This document shows, piece after piece, positions 17,096 through 23,604 of a DNA stretch of 39,636 nucleotides (the first letter of the stretch is position 1; the number at the start of each line of letters is the position of its first letter). Under the pieces are notes generated by a model. The model saw only the letters and a program-made list of their open reading frames with translations, ran no database searches and was not told where the DNA came from. The stretch lies in the IMG/VR virus record IMGVR_UViG_3300045941_000406, positions 1-39,636 of that record; one strand, given 5' to 3'. Source of the stretch: a virus. The position numbers and the translations under genes were made by a program.

Positions 17096-17140
17096 CTGCG
17101 TTTTATGATCGCAAGTCATTGATGGACAGATGGTGGTCAG

Positions 17141-17189
17141 ATACTTGACACGGTAGGGGTCAGAGGTTCAAACCCTCTACCGCGCACCA
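17141..17189 (+). other. attP: attP core: 3' fragment of a tRNA gene (probably tRNA-Leu-like)
   Basis: A complete T-arm is visible: AGAGG (17162-17166), loop TTCAAAC (17167-17173), CCTCT (17174-17178). It is followed by the 3' acceptor strand ACCGCGC, discriminator A and CCA (17187-17189). The T-arm is preceded by TGAC-loop-GTCA, which fits a class II variable arm. No matching 5' acceptor strand (GCGCGGT) or D-arm is seen upstream, so this is a 3' end only. Phages that integrate into tRNA genes carry such an identity segment to rebuild the host gene. The integrase gene begins 160 bases downstream. Confidence 0.8.
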
Positions 17190-17270
17190 TTCAAAATCCC
17201 TCAGCAATCTCTCCAGAAACCGCACTTTCCCTAAGGAATACAGGCATTTATCAGGAAGTGGCCATAAAGA

Positions 17271-17310
17271 CTTCTGCGGAGGTCTACGGAGTTCTACAGA
17301 GTTCTATGGC
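17271..17310 (+). repeat. Four 10-bp phased repeats in the attP region
   Basis: Consecutive decamers CTTCTGCGGA, GGTCTACGGA, GTTCTACAGA and GTTCTATGGC follow the consensus GTTCTACGGA. Ten-base spacing places them on the same DNA face, which suits a cooperatively binding excisionase, RHH protein or integrase. Confidence 0.6.
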
Positions 17311-17328
17311 TTGAAAAGGCATCACTTT

Positions 17329-17346
17329 TTGGCACCTTTGGCACCC
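17329..17346 (+). promoter_or_regulatory. Candidate integrase arm-type sites, right arm (two copies)
   Basis: TTGGCACCT (17329-17337) and TTGGCACCC (17338-17346) stand in tandem immediately before the integrase start codon. If the integrase binds here it could also repress its own gene. Confidence 0.6.
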
Positions 17347-17348
17347 AG

Positions 17349-18461
17349 ATGCGCGTCACCGTTCGCAGGGGAAAGCACAAAGGAGAGAACAAGTGGATCC
17401 TCGACTGGGAAATTGCCGGCGTTCGCAAGCGGCGTTTCTTTGCGGATCGCGGCCTGGCTGATGAGGCTAAGAACCTCCTGCTTGCTCAAGGCATTGTGAA
17501 TGCCGAGGAGTTCCGCGCGCTCTCGGAAAAGGCTCGATTGGATTTGGCCTCACTCTATCTCAGGGCCCAGGCTGAGAAGGTTGACCTCGGAAGGATCCTC
17601 GAGGGTGCTATCAAGAATCCTTCGACCAGGAATACTGCAAGGAAGTCGATGCCGGAGATTCTGGCTGAGTGCATCTCCGCAAAGCGCGCCGCGAATCTCT
17701 CGAAGCAGTACGCCAAGCATCTCCAGCTATTAGTTGGTCAATTCCTCCGCGGACGGGAGGCGATGCCGATTGGTGAGGTAACGACTGCCCAACTTGAAGA
17801 GTGGGCAAACAGCCGCGGCTGGTCTCCTCAAACTCGTGCAACGGTACTCGCTAGACTGTCTGCATTTTTCGGATTCGCGAAGCAAAGGAAGTACATCGCA
17901 GAGAATCCGGCGGATGCTCTAGAGAAGGTCAAAATTCACAAGCGGCCTCCGAGAATCCTTTCCGCTGAACGAGCCGATCAACTCATTCGGCATGCAACGA
18001 AGGACATGCTTGGATACTTCGTGCTAGCTCTGTTCGCTGGAGTGCGGCCGGAGGAAACCGAGAAGGTTCGATGGGAACAGATCGACTTGGAGAGAGGTCA
18101 TCTCTGGTTGAATGCACCGGAAACTAAGATGGGCAAGCGTCGCTTGGTACACCTCTCTCCTAATGCAATCGAATGGCTGCGGCTAGTTCGGAAGAAGAAG
18201 GGAGCCGTTAGCCCTTCGCACAGTACAATTCGACGCCGGCGGAGAGAACTTTGCAAAGCTCTACGTTTAACGTGGCAGGCCGATATTTTGCGGCACACTG
18301 CTGCATCAATGATGCTGGCCAGAGATCAGGATGCAGCCAAGGTTTCCTTGGAACTAGGCCACTCAGTTAAGGTGCTTTTGACCGTTTACCGGGAGTTGGT
18401 AACTCGGGAGGAGGCGGAAGAGTTTTTTCAGATTGCACCGGTTGTTGCAGCAGTTGCTTAG
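17349..18461 (+). CDS. int: Tyrosine integrase (phage-type site-specific recombinase)
   Basis: This 370-residue protein has an N-terminal arm-binding-type region, a core-binding domain at about 100-185 (SAFFGFAKQRKYIAENPAD) and a catalytic domain. Visible catalytic positions are R233 (GVRPEE), K260 (ETKMGKRR), R315 (ILRHTAAS), H338 (ELGHS) and nucleophile Y347 (VYRELVTREEAEEFF). The residue three before R315, usually His, is Asp312. The start is ATG 17349, directly after the arm sites and tRNA-like core, so it should integrate the phage into a tRNA gene. The YRELVT ending resembles integrases common in Verrucomicrobiota and Planctomycetota. Confidence 0.92.
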   Translation: MRVTVRRGKHKGENKWILDWEIAGVRKRRFFADRGLADEAKNLLLAQGIVNAEEFRALSEKARLDLASLYLRAQAEKVDLGRILEGAIKNPSTRNTARKSMPEILAECISAKRAANLSKQYAKHLQLLVGQFLRGREAMPIGEVTTAQLEEWANSRGWSPQTRATVLARLSAFFGFAKQRKYIAENPADALEKVKIHKRPPRILSAERADQLIRHATKDMLGYFVLALFAGVRPEETEKVRWEQIDLERGHLWLNAPETKMGKRRLVHLSPNAIEWLRLVRKKKGAVSPSHSTIRRRRRELCKALRLTWQADILRHTAASMMLARDQDAAKVSLELGHSVKVLLTVYRELVTREEAEEFFQIAPVVAAVA

Positions 18462-18873
18462 GAGGTTTGTCCATAAGCTTCTGCGCCATTTTTTGCGCGG
18501 CCTCTCGAAGGCTGTCGTCCGGCGGATAGGTTTCTAGAATTTTTAGCAGTTCTTTAGCTCGTTCGATCCGTGCTTTGAATGCCAGTTCCTCCCCAGCTTC
18601 CGCCGCCACCTTGGCAAGTTTTTCCTCCCGCCAGGCATAAGGATCGTTGAATGGATTTGCATTGGCCCATTGCTCTACAATTTCTTGAGTTTGCCTTCTC
18701 CTTTCCTGAAGAAGGCCGTTGATGAGCACAGGGAGGCATTCGCGAAGCAGTACATTTATCGAATACCCAAGTTTCCCACCAAGTTTGACGTAAACCTGGA
18801 TAAGAGTTCGAACGTCCTCTTCCGGTTCAAAACTGGTGGTTTTGCGCGGCAGGGGCGCGGGTAATGTGGCCAT
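18367..18873 (-). CDS. Possible RHH/helical regulator, tail-to-tail overlap with integrase
   Basis: From ATG 18873 the product has about 168 residues (a TTG at 18936 would give 189). An early segment (FEPEEDVRTLIQVYVKLGGKLGYSINVLLRECLPVLI) has a strand-helix-helix feel. The middle is a long charged helical region (REEKLAKVAAEAGEEL) and the tail is Pro-rich. The 3' end overlaps the integrase 3' end by about 95 bases on the opposite strand, so the two transcripts could interfere. It diverges from the small DNA-binding genes at 18970, which suggests a lysis-lysogeny regulator; no family is certain. Confidence 0.5.
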   Translation of the reverse strand: MATLPAPLPRKTTSFEPEEDVRTLIQVYVKLGGKLGYSINVLLRECLPVLINGLLQERRRQTQEIVEQWANANPFNDPYAWREEKLAKVAAEAGEELAFKARIERAKELLKILETYPPDDSLREAAQKMAQKLMDKPPKQLLQQPVQSEKTLPPPPELPTPGKRSKAP

Positions 18874-18937
18874 TTCTGCCAGCAAAGTAATACAGAACTT
18901 CAAAAGCTGCGAAAGTAATTCCTTTTTGCCTTGCAAC

Positions 18938-18968
18938 GATTCACAGAATTATTGTAGCTCTGTAAATC
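18938..18968. promoter_or_regulatory. Inverted repeat between divergent regulators (candidate operator)
   Basis: GATTCACAGA (18938-18947) and TCTGTAAATC (18959-18968) match as an inverted repeat at 9 of 10 positions around an 11-base AT-rich spacer. The right arm ends one base before the ATG of the plus-strand gene. Confidence 0.5.
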
Positions 18969-18969
18969 A

Positions 18970-19155
18970 ATGACGACACGCAGTAAACCCCGACCCGCGA
19001 TCACTTTTCGCCCAAGTCCGGATAATTGGATCAAGATTCGAGACCTCAAAACCCGAGGTCTCAAGGTGGAATACCTTATGAATCAAGCCTTGGCAGAATT
19101 CATGCCGAAGATGCTTCAAGCGGCCGCAGGGCTCCCCAAGGAAACTTCGCGATGA
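18970..19155 (+). CDS. Small DNA-binding-like protein, 61 aa
   Basis: A basic start (MTTRSKPRPAITFRPSPDNW) is followed by a helix (IKIRDLKTRGLKVEYLMNQALAEFMPKML). The pattern F-R-P-S-P-x-x-W and the helix pair suggest a ribbon-helix-helix-type fold. It follows a strong inverted repeat and is coupled by ATGA to the HTH gene downstream, consistent with an immunity or early-control region. Confidence 0.55.
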   Translation: MTTRSKPRPAITFRPSPDNWIKIRDLKTRGLKVEYLMNQALAEFMPKMLQAAAGLPKETSR

Positions 19156-19349
19156 GTGAGCTAGTAACCACCAGGCAGATGGCGTCCATCCTGGGCGTTT
19201 CGGTGGATACTTTACGCGCCCTGGGCAAGGGCCGCCGGGCGATCATCAGGCCAATTCGCGCCGGTACAAAACGTTGGCTTTGGCACGTAGCCTCAGTTCA
19301 GGACGCTTTTGCGAAGGCATCCATCCCTCCCTCACCCAAGCGCGGTTAA
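19152..19349 (+). CDS. Helix-turn-helix protein, excisionase/MerR-like
   Basis: The 65-residue product has a winged-helix type motif at its N-terminus: VTTRQMASILGVSVDTLRALGKGRRA, followed by a basic wing (IRPIRAGTKRWLWHVASVQDAF). This is the shape of phage excisionases and MerR-like HTH-17 proteins. ATG 19152 overlaps the upstream stop, which favours it over the longer frame from 19026. It may direct excision with the integrase or act as an early regulator. Confidence 0.65.
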   Translation: MSELVTTRQMASILGVSVDTLRALGKGRRAIIRPIRAGTKRWLWHVASVQDAFAKASIPPSPKRG

Positions 19350-19384
19350 ACCCCCACCAGCCGGGATCGATCCCTCAACCCTCG

Positions 19385-19594
19385 ATGGCACAGACCATGC
19401 CCCTCGCCAGTGTGATCTTCGACTTGTGGCTCGGTGCAGGGCTATTCGTCTGCATCACCGTGATCGGCACGGTCTGGGAGGAGGCGGCCGGAGTCACTCC
19501 TGAGCCTGGCCACAACCCTTTCTCAAACGCCGCAGATGACCAGGCAGTCTTTCCTGCCTTCAAGGCAGGCAGTCTTGTGCAGCAAGAGAACTAA
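19385..19594 (+). CDS. Small membrane protein, 69 aa
   Basis: From ATG 19385 the product has one hydrophobic segment (ASVIFDLWLGAGLFVCITVIG, about residues 7-27) and an acidic, Pro/Asn-containing tail. It lies between the HTH gene and the replication genes. Many phages carry such short early membrane proteins, including superinfection-exclusion factors, but nothing in the sequence identifies this one. Confidence 0.5.
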   Translation: MAQTMPLASVIFDLWLGAGLFVCITVIGTVWEEAAGVTPEPGHNPFSNAADDQAVFPAFKAGSLVQQEN

Positions 19595-19600
19595 AACCAC

Positions 19601-19828
19601 ATGAAACCAACCCTCACTGAACGTGATAGACAGCGCGGGCGGCAGTTGCGGGATCTCCATGAGGCGGGCGATCCCTATGCCGCCGATGACCTCTGGCGCG
19701 AATTTGGTATTTTTATTCCCCCTCCCAAAGACATCAGAGCCGGCCCGGTGTCCAAGGATAAACCCGGCCCGGCAAATTCCCTTAAGATTATATGGCACTC
19801 CTTAATCAGCCTCCCCCGCGCAGCGTAG
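19601..19828 (+). CDS. Small hypothetical early protein, 75 aa
   Basis: A charged helical N-terminus (MKPTLTERDRQRGRQLRD) leads into DPYAADDLWREFGIFIPPP. It overlaps the SSB-like gene by 37 bases in another frame, which leaves the C-terminal dozen residues doubtful. No family recognised. Confidence 0.45.
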   Translation: MKPTLTERDRQRGRQLRDLHEAGDPYAADDLWREFGIFIPPPKDIRAGPVSKDKPGPANSLKIIWHSLISLPRAA

Positions 19829-20463
19829 CGATCGAGCTGGTGGATGGCGCTCCAGCGCCCCCTGGCACCCATGCTGCGATTGTATACCAGGTCATCGACT
19901 CATTCGGTGTTGAGCGAAAAAAATTCAAGTCAGAAGAAACCCATATTATTGACGTCACTGTCTTTGTGTTTGCCGCGCGCTTGCCTGACGGCCGGGTCGT
20001 ATACGCGGCAACCCGAGAGATGCCGATCTCAGGATATACCGGGTCAAACTTGTTCAAATTCCTTACTTCCTTGATGGGCCGCGCTCCGTCGTATGGGTGG
20101 GATTATAGTGAGCTGCAGGGGACCGGCTGTGTCATCGCAGTGGAACATCGACCATCTAGGAACGGGAGCCGAACGTACGTGACGGTCAGCAGTCAAGGCC
20201 CTCTTCCACCAGGATATCCACCGCCCAACATTCAGCCAGCACCACGCACACCAACGGTTGGTCCCGCACAACCAGTAACCAAAGCGTTGCCGCCCAGTCC
20301 CCCGCCTCCTCCTCCGGCACCACAACCGCTTACGCCCCCCCCGCCCTACACGCAGCAGCCGCTGCCCGCGCCACAACGCGGGGTGGCACCACCTCCAGCG
20401 CCCCCGGTTCCCAGTGTTGAAGGAGACCTGGAAGAGAATCCGGACGACGACATGCCGTTTTGA
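19792..20463 (+). CDS. Single-stranded DNA-binding-like protein with Pro-rich linker and DDDMPF tip
   Basis: This 223-residue protein has an N-terminal beta-rich domain of about 140 residues (HIIDVTVFVFAARLPDGRVVYAA; GTGCVIAVEHRPSRNGSRTYVTV) that is OB-fold-like. A proline-rich linker of about 65 residues follows, then an acidic end, ENPDDDMPF. That tip closely resembles the conserved C-terminal tip of bacterial SSB (DDDIPF), which docks replication and repair partners. The OB domain is not a standard SSB domain by eye. The nuclease gene follows, and polymerase and primase lie further on. A ssDNA-binding role is strongly suggested but the domain family is unproved. Confidence 0.7.
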   Translation: MALLNQPPPRSVAIELVDGAPAPPGTHAAIVYQVIDSFGVERKKFKSEETHIIDVTVFVFAARLPDGRVVYAATREMPISGYTGSNLFKFLTSLMGRAPSYGWDYSELQGTGCVIAVEHRPSRNGSRTYVTVSSQGPLPPGYPPPNIQPAPRTPTVGPAQPVTKALPPSPPPPPPAPQPLTPPPPYTQQPLPAPQRGVAPPPAPPVPSVEGDLEENPDDDMPF

Positions 20464-20469
20464 TCGGCC

Positions 20470-20525
20470 GCCGGGGCAAAGACTCGTTTCGGTGATCCCC
20501 AGCACTTGACGAGCTTTGCCCCGGC
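20470..20525 (+). other. Long hairpin between SSB-like and nuclease genes
   Basis: GCCGGGGCAAAG (20470-20481) pairs with CTTTGCCCCGGC (20514-20525). After a single bulged A, CTCGT (20483-20487) pairs with ACGAG (20509-20513). The loop is about 21 bases. There is no T-run after it, so it is not an intrinsic terminator; it may stabilise mRNA or act in regulation. Confidence 0.7.
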
Positions 20526-20540
20526 AACTGGACCTAAAAT

Positions 20541-21347
20541 ATGGCTGTAATTATTCGACCTCCTACGCCGAGTTCGCATTGGTACTATCCCGACGGACGG
20601 CCCGCGCACCGTGTTCCATGCAAGGACGGCGATGGCGATCGACCGACAACCCTCCGGGACGCTCGAAAGCTCAATCTCTTCCCGAGTGTTACGACCCTTC
20701 TTTCCGTCCTGGCGAAACCGGGACTGGAGAGCTGGAGAGTCAACCAGGCGATCCTCGCGACTGTTAAGGCGCCCAGGACGGATAACGAATCGGATGATCG
20801 TTGGTGCAAACGTGTTCGAGATACAGCCTTTGAACAAGTTGAGATAGCGGCAGACCTTGGAACTCGGATCCATGGCGCCTTGGAACTGGCGTTTAACGCT
20901 CAGGAATACGACGAGGCCTTGCGGCCTTATGTGCGACCGGTTATCGCCTGGCAACAGGAGGTAGGGTTGCAAGTGGTCGAGCGCGAAAAGCGGCTCGTGA
21001 ATCTCAAGCACGGCTTTGCGGGTACGTCGGATTTGCTGTTTCGATATGGCAAGCGGGGTATAGGGATTTTGGACTTCAAGACCCGGAAGACTTTCCCAGA
21101 GCAGGAGGTTGAGCCCTACGACGGGCAATCACTGCAGTTAGCCGGTTACGCGGCCACCTATTGGGGCGAGGAACTGATCGGCAAGGTTCTATCCGCGAAC
21201 ATTTTTATCAGCACGACTGAGCCAGGCCGGATGGTCGTGTTCAAGCACGAGGACGTCGCGAAGGACTGGCGCGCATTCAAATGGATCGCGGCGCTATGGA
21301 GGTACTTCAACAATTACGACCCTCGAAAATGCACACAACAAATCTAA
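20541..21347 (+). CDS. PD-(D/E)XK nuclease, RecB/Cas4-like
   Basis: This 268-residue protein has the RecB-family nuclease motifs in order: H111 in GTRIHGALE, D164 in GTSDLLF, the core GILDFKTRK (D178, K180), and the Q-L-A-G-Y-A motif (about 199-204). A His plus the QxxxY motif are typical of the Cas4/AddB/lambda-exonuclease-like group. It probably processes DNA ends for recombination or replication. A long hairpin precedes it, and it is followed by a chain of small overlapping genes. Confidence 0.85.
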   Translation: MAVIIRPPTPSSHWYYPDGRPAHRVPCKDGDGDRPTTLRDARKLNLFPSVTTLLSVLAKPGLESWRVNQAILATVKAPRTDNESDDRWCKRVRDTAFEQVEIAADLGTRIHGALELAFNAQEYDEALRPYVRPVIAWQQEVGLQVVEREKRLVNLKHGFAGTSDLLFRYGKRGIGILDFKTRKTFPEQEVEPYDGQSLQLAGYAATYWGEELIGKVLSANIFISTTEPGRMVVFKHEDVAKDWRAFKWIAALWRYFNNYDPRKCTQQI

Positions 21348-21348
21348 T

Positions 21349-21603
21349 ATGAGACATTACGATGTTCAATACTCACCTCGATATGAAGTGGTGGAGGATA
21401 CGCCGACGAAACTAGTGATTCGGGACGTCGGTCCCTGGACTGAGCATCCTACGATTACAAACAGGCCAGAGGAAGTGGTTACTCAACTCGCCGCGCGCCT
21501 GGGCAGCCGGCGGCTTCTGTATTACGACTCGGAAGGAGAGCTGGCGCAGTTGATGGTCCGCGATGGCCGCTTTGATGGGTTCACCCATTTCGCTACTCCA
21601 TGA
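21349..21603 (+). CDS. Hypothetical protein, 84 aa
   Basis: It starts one base after the nuclease stop. The sequence has a strand-rich N-terminus (YDVQYSPRYEVVEDTPTKLVIRDVG) and a helix-strand end (QLAARLGSRRLLYYDSEGE). No family recognised. Tight linkage supports a real early gene. Confidence 0.6.
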   Translation: MRHYDVQYSPRYEVVEDTPTKLVIRDVGPWTEHPTITNRPEEVVTQLAARLGSRRLLYYDSEGELAQLMVRDGRFDGFTHFATP

Positions 21604-21725
21604 TCAGCATTCTGAAATGAATGGGTCTGTCCTCTCGTGGCCACGGTTGGCGTTTCTCGCGAAAGTTTCTCCAACTGCCCCATGATTGGGCAGACCCACC
21701 AAATCCCAAAAGAGGAAGGAACAGA

Positions 21726-21917
21726 ATGAATACCCCAGAACAGAATGCTACCAAGGATTACCTCGGAGACGGCGTGTACGTCATGGTCCTCGACCAAATG
21801 GGAACCATTGAACTCACGACCGAAAACGGGATTGAGGCGACCAATACGATTGTCATAGAACCGAACGTACTTCGGACCCTCATGAAGTACCTCAAGCGGC
21901 AAGGATTTAAGCTATGA
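21726..21917 (+). CDS. Hypothetical protein, 63 aa
   Basis: ATG 21726 is chosen because GAGGAAGGA lies just upstream as a ribosome-binding site; the longer frame from 21621 has none. The product is acidic at first and ends in a basic helix (VLRTLMKYLKRQGFKL). Its stop overlaps the next start (ATGA). Unknown function. Confidence 0.55.
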   Translation: MNTPEQNATKDYLGDGVYVMVLDQMGTIELTTENGIEATNTIVIEPNVLRTLMKYLKRQGFKL

Positions 21918-22120
21918 CTACCGCTTGGATCAGTGTGGAAGAGAGATTGCCGGAGAAGTACACGAAACTTCTTGTGCATGGTCCTAGTTTTGATTGGGCA
22001 ATCATGAAGCTTGCTGACTCTGTCACGCAGGGCGAGAAGTCGTGGACAGATGGATACTTTTGGTTCTCTTTCTGCACAGTCACCCACTGGATGGAACTTC
22101 CCGACCCGCCGAAGGTATGA
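21914..22120 (+). CDS. DUF551-like protein
   Basis: The 68-residue product begins WISVEERLPE and ends VTHWMELPDPP, the diagnostic ends of the DUF551 family found in many phages and prophages. Function of the family is not known. ATGA overlaps link it to both neighbours. Confidence 0.8.
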   Translation: MTTAWISVEERLPEKYTKLLVHGPSFDWAIMKLADSVTQGEKSWTDGYFWFSFCTVTHWMELPDPPKV

Positions 22121-22152
22121 GCAACTGGATCAGAATGAGCAACTGGATCAGA
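22117..22152 (+). repeat. 18-bp perfect tandem duplication at a gene start
   Basis: ATGAGCAACTGGATCAGA occurs at 22117-22134 and again at 22135-22152. Each copy carries a start codon in the same frame, so either could initiate. Confidence 0.9.
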
Positions 22153-22383
22153 ATGAATCGAGACGGCTGGAAAAAGCTCGCAGGCTACACCATAGATTTT
22201 GATCTCGGCGCGATCTATTTCCGTACTGATCCATTAAAGGCTGTCGTCAGTACCAGAGAACTCAAAGTGCGCCAATGTCTCATGGACCTTGACGAGGATG
22301 GACAGATGGTAGGTATTGAGCTGCTGATTGAGCATCCCACGGACAAGGCTCTCGATATGCCCCTGCCCGACCCGCCAAAATGA
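22117..22383 (+). CDS. DUF2283-like small protein with duplicated N-terminus
   Basis: The 88-residue product begins with MSNWIR written twice through an 18-base tandem duplication. The body (YTIDFDLGAIYFRTD, then LMDLDEDGQMVGIELL) has the Y-D-x-E-x-D-x-L-Y and D-x-D-x-x-G-x-x-x-G-I-E pattern of DUF2283 proteins. It overlaps both neighbours by ATGA. Family function is unknown. Confidence 0.6.
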   Translation: MSNWIRMSNWIRMNRDGWKKLAGYTIDFDLGAIYFRTDPLKAVVSTRELKVRQCLMDLDEDGQMVGIELLIEHPTDKALDMPLPDPPK

Positions 22384-22613
22384 GTGAGTCTATCAAATTT
22401 CCTCGTGGCCCGTGGGTGCTCTCCAAGCAGTACGGCATGACCTTTGTGCTGTCTCAGGACAACGAGATCATCCTCGGCACGAAAGTCTGTGAAGCTCTCG
22501 GGGATGAAATGTGCGAGGAACTCATCGAATGGGCTAATGCCAGAATACGAAGCCTCGTGTGGAGCGAGAGAATGGAGAACAAGACTGGTGGAAGGATAGG
22601 AGAAATTAACTAA
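22380..22613 (+). CDS. Hypothetical protein, 77 aa
   Basis: The product (FPRGPWVLSKQYGMTFVLSQDNEIILGTK) is strand-rich, then helical (MCEELIEWANARIRSLV). It overlaps the preceding stop by ATGA. I recognise no family; the sequence recalls small phage proteins with a P-W-V, then G-D-E-x-A pattern. Confidence 0.55.
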   Translation: MSESIKFPRGPWVLSKQYGMTFVLSQDNEIILGTKVCEALGDEMCEELIEWANARIRSLVWSERMENKTGGRIGEIN

Positions 22614-22617
22614 CCGA

Positions 22618-22899
22618 ATGACCGACCGGATCTCAAACTGCTGTAATGCACCAATGCGCGTGGCTGGCAGTGGCGAAGGAACACACTGGCACGAATGCAC
22701 AAAGTGTGGACAGCCATGCGATCCCGCTGCCACCCCATATGAGAACCAGCTCCGCGATTGGAGGCGTGAACTTGAAACCAACGAGTTTGGCATGGCTCAT
22801 TTAGCACCACGCGCCATTGCGCTGATTGAACGCGATATAAACTGGTACCGCAAACATCAGGAAGCAACCAAGGACGGGAACTTCGGAGAGTATCAATGA
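22618..22899 (+). CDS. Small zinc-ribbon protein, 93 aa
   Basis: The N-terminus carries CCNAPM, then HECTKCGQPCD, a four-Cys zinc-ribbon pattern frequent in small phage proteins. The rest is a helical region (NQLRDWRRELET; RAIALIERDINWYRKHQEA). A nucleic-acid or protein-binding role is likely. Its stop overlaps the start of the frameshifted ORF downstream. Confidence 0.7.
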   Translation: MTDRISNCCNAPMRVAGSGEGTHWHECTKCGQPCDPAATPYENQLRDWRRELETNEFGMAHLAPRAIALIERDINWYRKHQEATKDGNFGEYQ

Positions 22900-23085
22900 A
22901 AACCAATCGCAGGAACTTCTTCACCACTGTTTTTCCCAAGATACCAAGTTGCTTCCCTTGTCCTCAGCCAAGGGAAATTCACTTGGGTTCTTGAATATTT
23001 ATGGAGAGACACCGTTCAACGCCTCGTCATCCCATTCGATTATATTACCCACTGGACACATCTCCCTCCTGACCCGTTAAAATGA
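22896..23085 (+). pseudogene. Frameshifted DUF551-like small gene
   Basis: ATG 22896 overlaps the upstream stop, but its frame ends at 22994. In the next frame a coherent sequence (YQVASLVLSQGKFTWVLEY) runs on to YITHWTHLPPDPLK, whose end resembles the DUF551 C-terminus, and it stops at 23083-23085 inside an ATGA overlap with the next gene. Removing one T from the T5 run at 22930-22934 joins both parts into 62 residues. The overlaps at both ends support the repaired reading. It may be a real mutation or a sequencing error. Confidence 0.55.
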
Positions 23086-23249
23086 ACGCTGACTGGTCAC
23101 TGTGTCTGATCTGCTTCCTAATCGGCCTATTCGTCCTGGGGCCTATGCTGGGTTTCTGGTGGGCTTGTAGAATACGACCCCCGGCCGATCCACCTCGCGT
23201 CTTTCCACCTCCACCACCTCCACCACCTCCACCGGGGCGGCCAAAATGA
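23082..23249 (+). CDS. Small membrane protein with polyproline tail, 55 aa
   Basis: One hydrophobic segment (SLCLICFLIGLFVLGPMLGFWW) is followed by a basic turn and ten prolines in a row. The ATG overlaps the stop of the preceding frame. The shape is like other small early membrane proteins of phages; role unknown. Confidence 0.55.
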   Translation: MNADWSLCLICFLIGLFVLGPMLGFWWACRIRPPADPPRVFPPPPPPPPPPGRPK

Positions 23250-23330
23250 ATCCCCTATGAACGTTGCAATAGCGGAAAGAAAGAAGGTTTCGTAGGTCAT
23301 AGTGAAAAGGGAAAGAGAAACATTCCGAGT

Positions 23331-23576
23331 ATGGCTAAACTCGCCAAACCAACACGGAGAGCGAAAAACGCCGTGGAACTTCTAGATCCACCCTCCACCT
23401 TTTTGGGCGGTACGGAAATCGTGAATTACCAGGGCCCCCTTCCTTCCCCGCCTGCAACACCGCCTCTGTGTAATTTCTGCCACCGGCTTCCGATCAACAG
23501 ACCGATGTATTATAAGGACGGGATTTATCGCTGGTGGTGCCAACATTGCAAGGACCACACTCCTCCGCTCATCTGA
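23331..23576 (+). CDS. Small zinc-binding protein, 81 aa
   Basis: A basic start (MAKLAKPTRRAKNAVELL) is followed by C-N-F-C at about residue 47 and C-Q-H-C at about residue 69, a four-Cys zinc-knuckle arrangement. It lies just before the DNA polymerase gene. Function unknown. The upstream 23250-23330 holds only very short ATG frames. Confidence 0.6.
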   Translation: MAKLAKPTRRAKNAVELLDPPSTFLGGTEIVNYQGPLPSPPATPPLCNFCHRLPINRPMYYKDGIYRWWCQHCKDHTPPLI

Positions 23577-23604
23577 AATATCCATTCTGCAATCCTTCGT
23601 GCAC

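Noticed and set aside
17141-17189. A complete tRNA gene
   Set aside because: Only the variable arm, T-arm, 3' acceptor strand and CCA are present; no matching 5' acceptor strand, D-arm or anticodon arm is seen.
20346-21128. 260-residue minus-strand ORF over the nuclease gene
   Set aside because: Opposite-strand shadow of the RecB-like nuclease, whose motifs are unmistakable.
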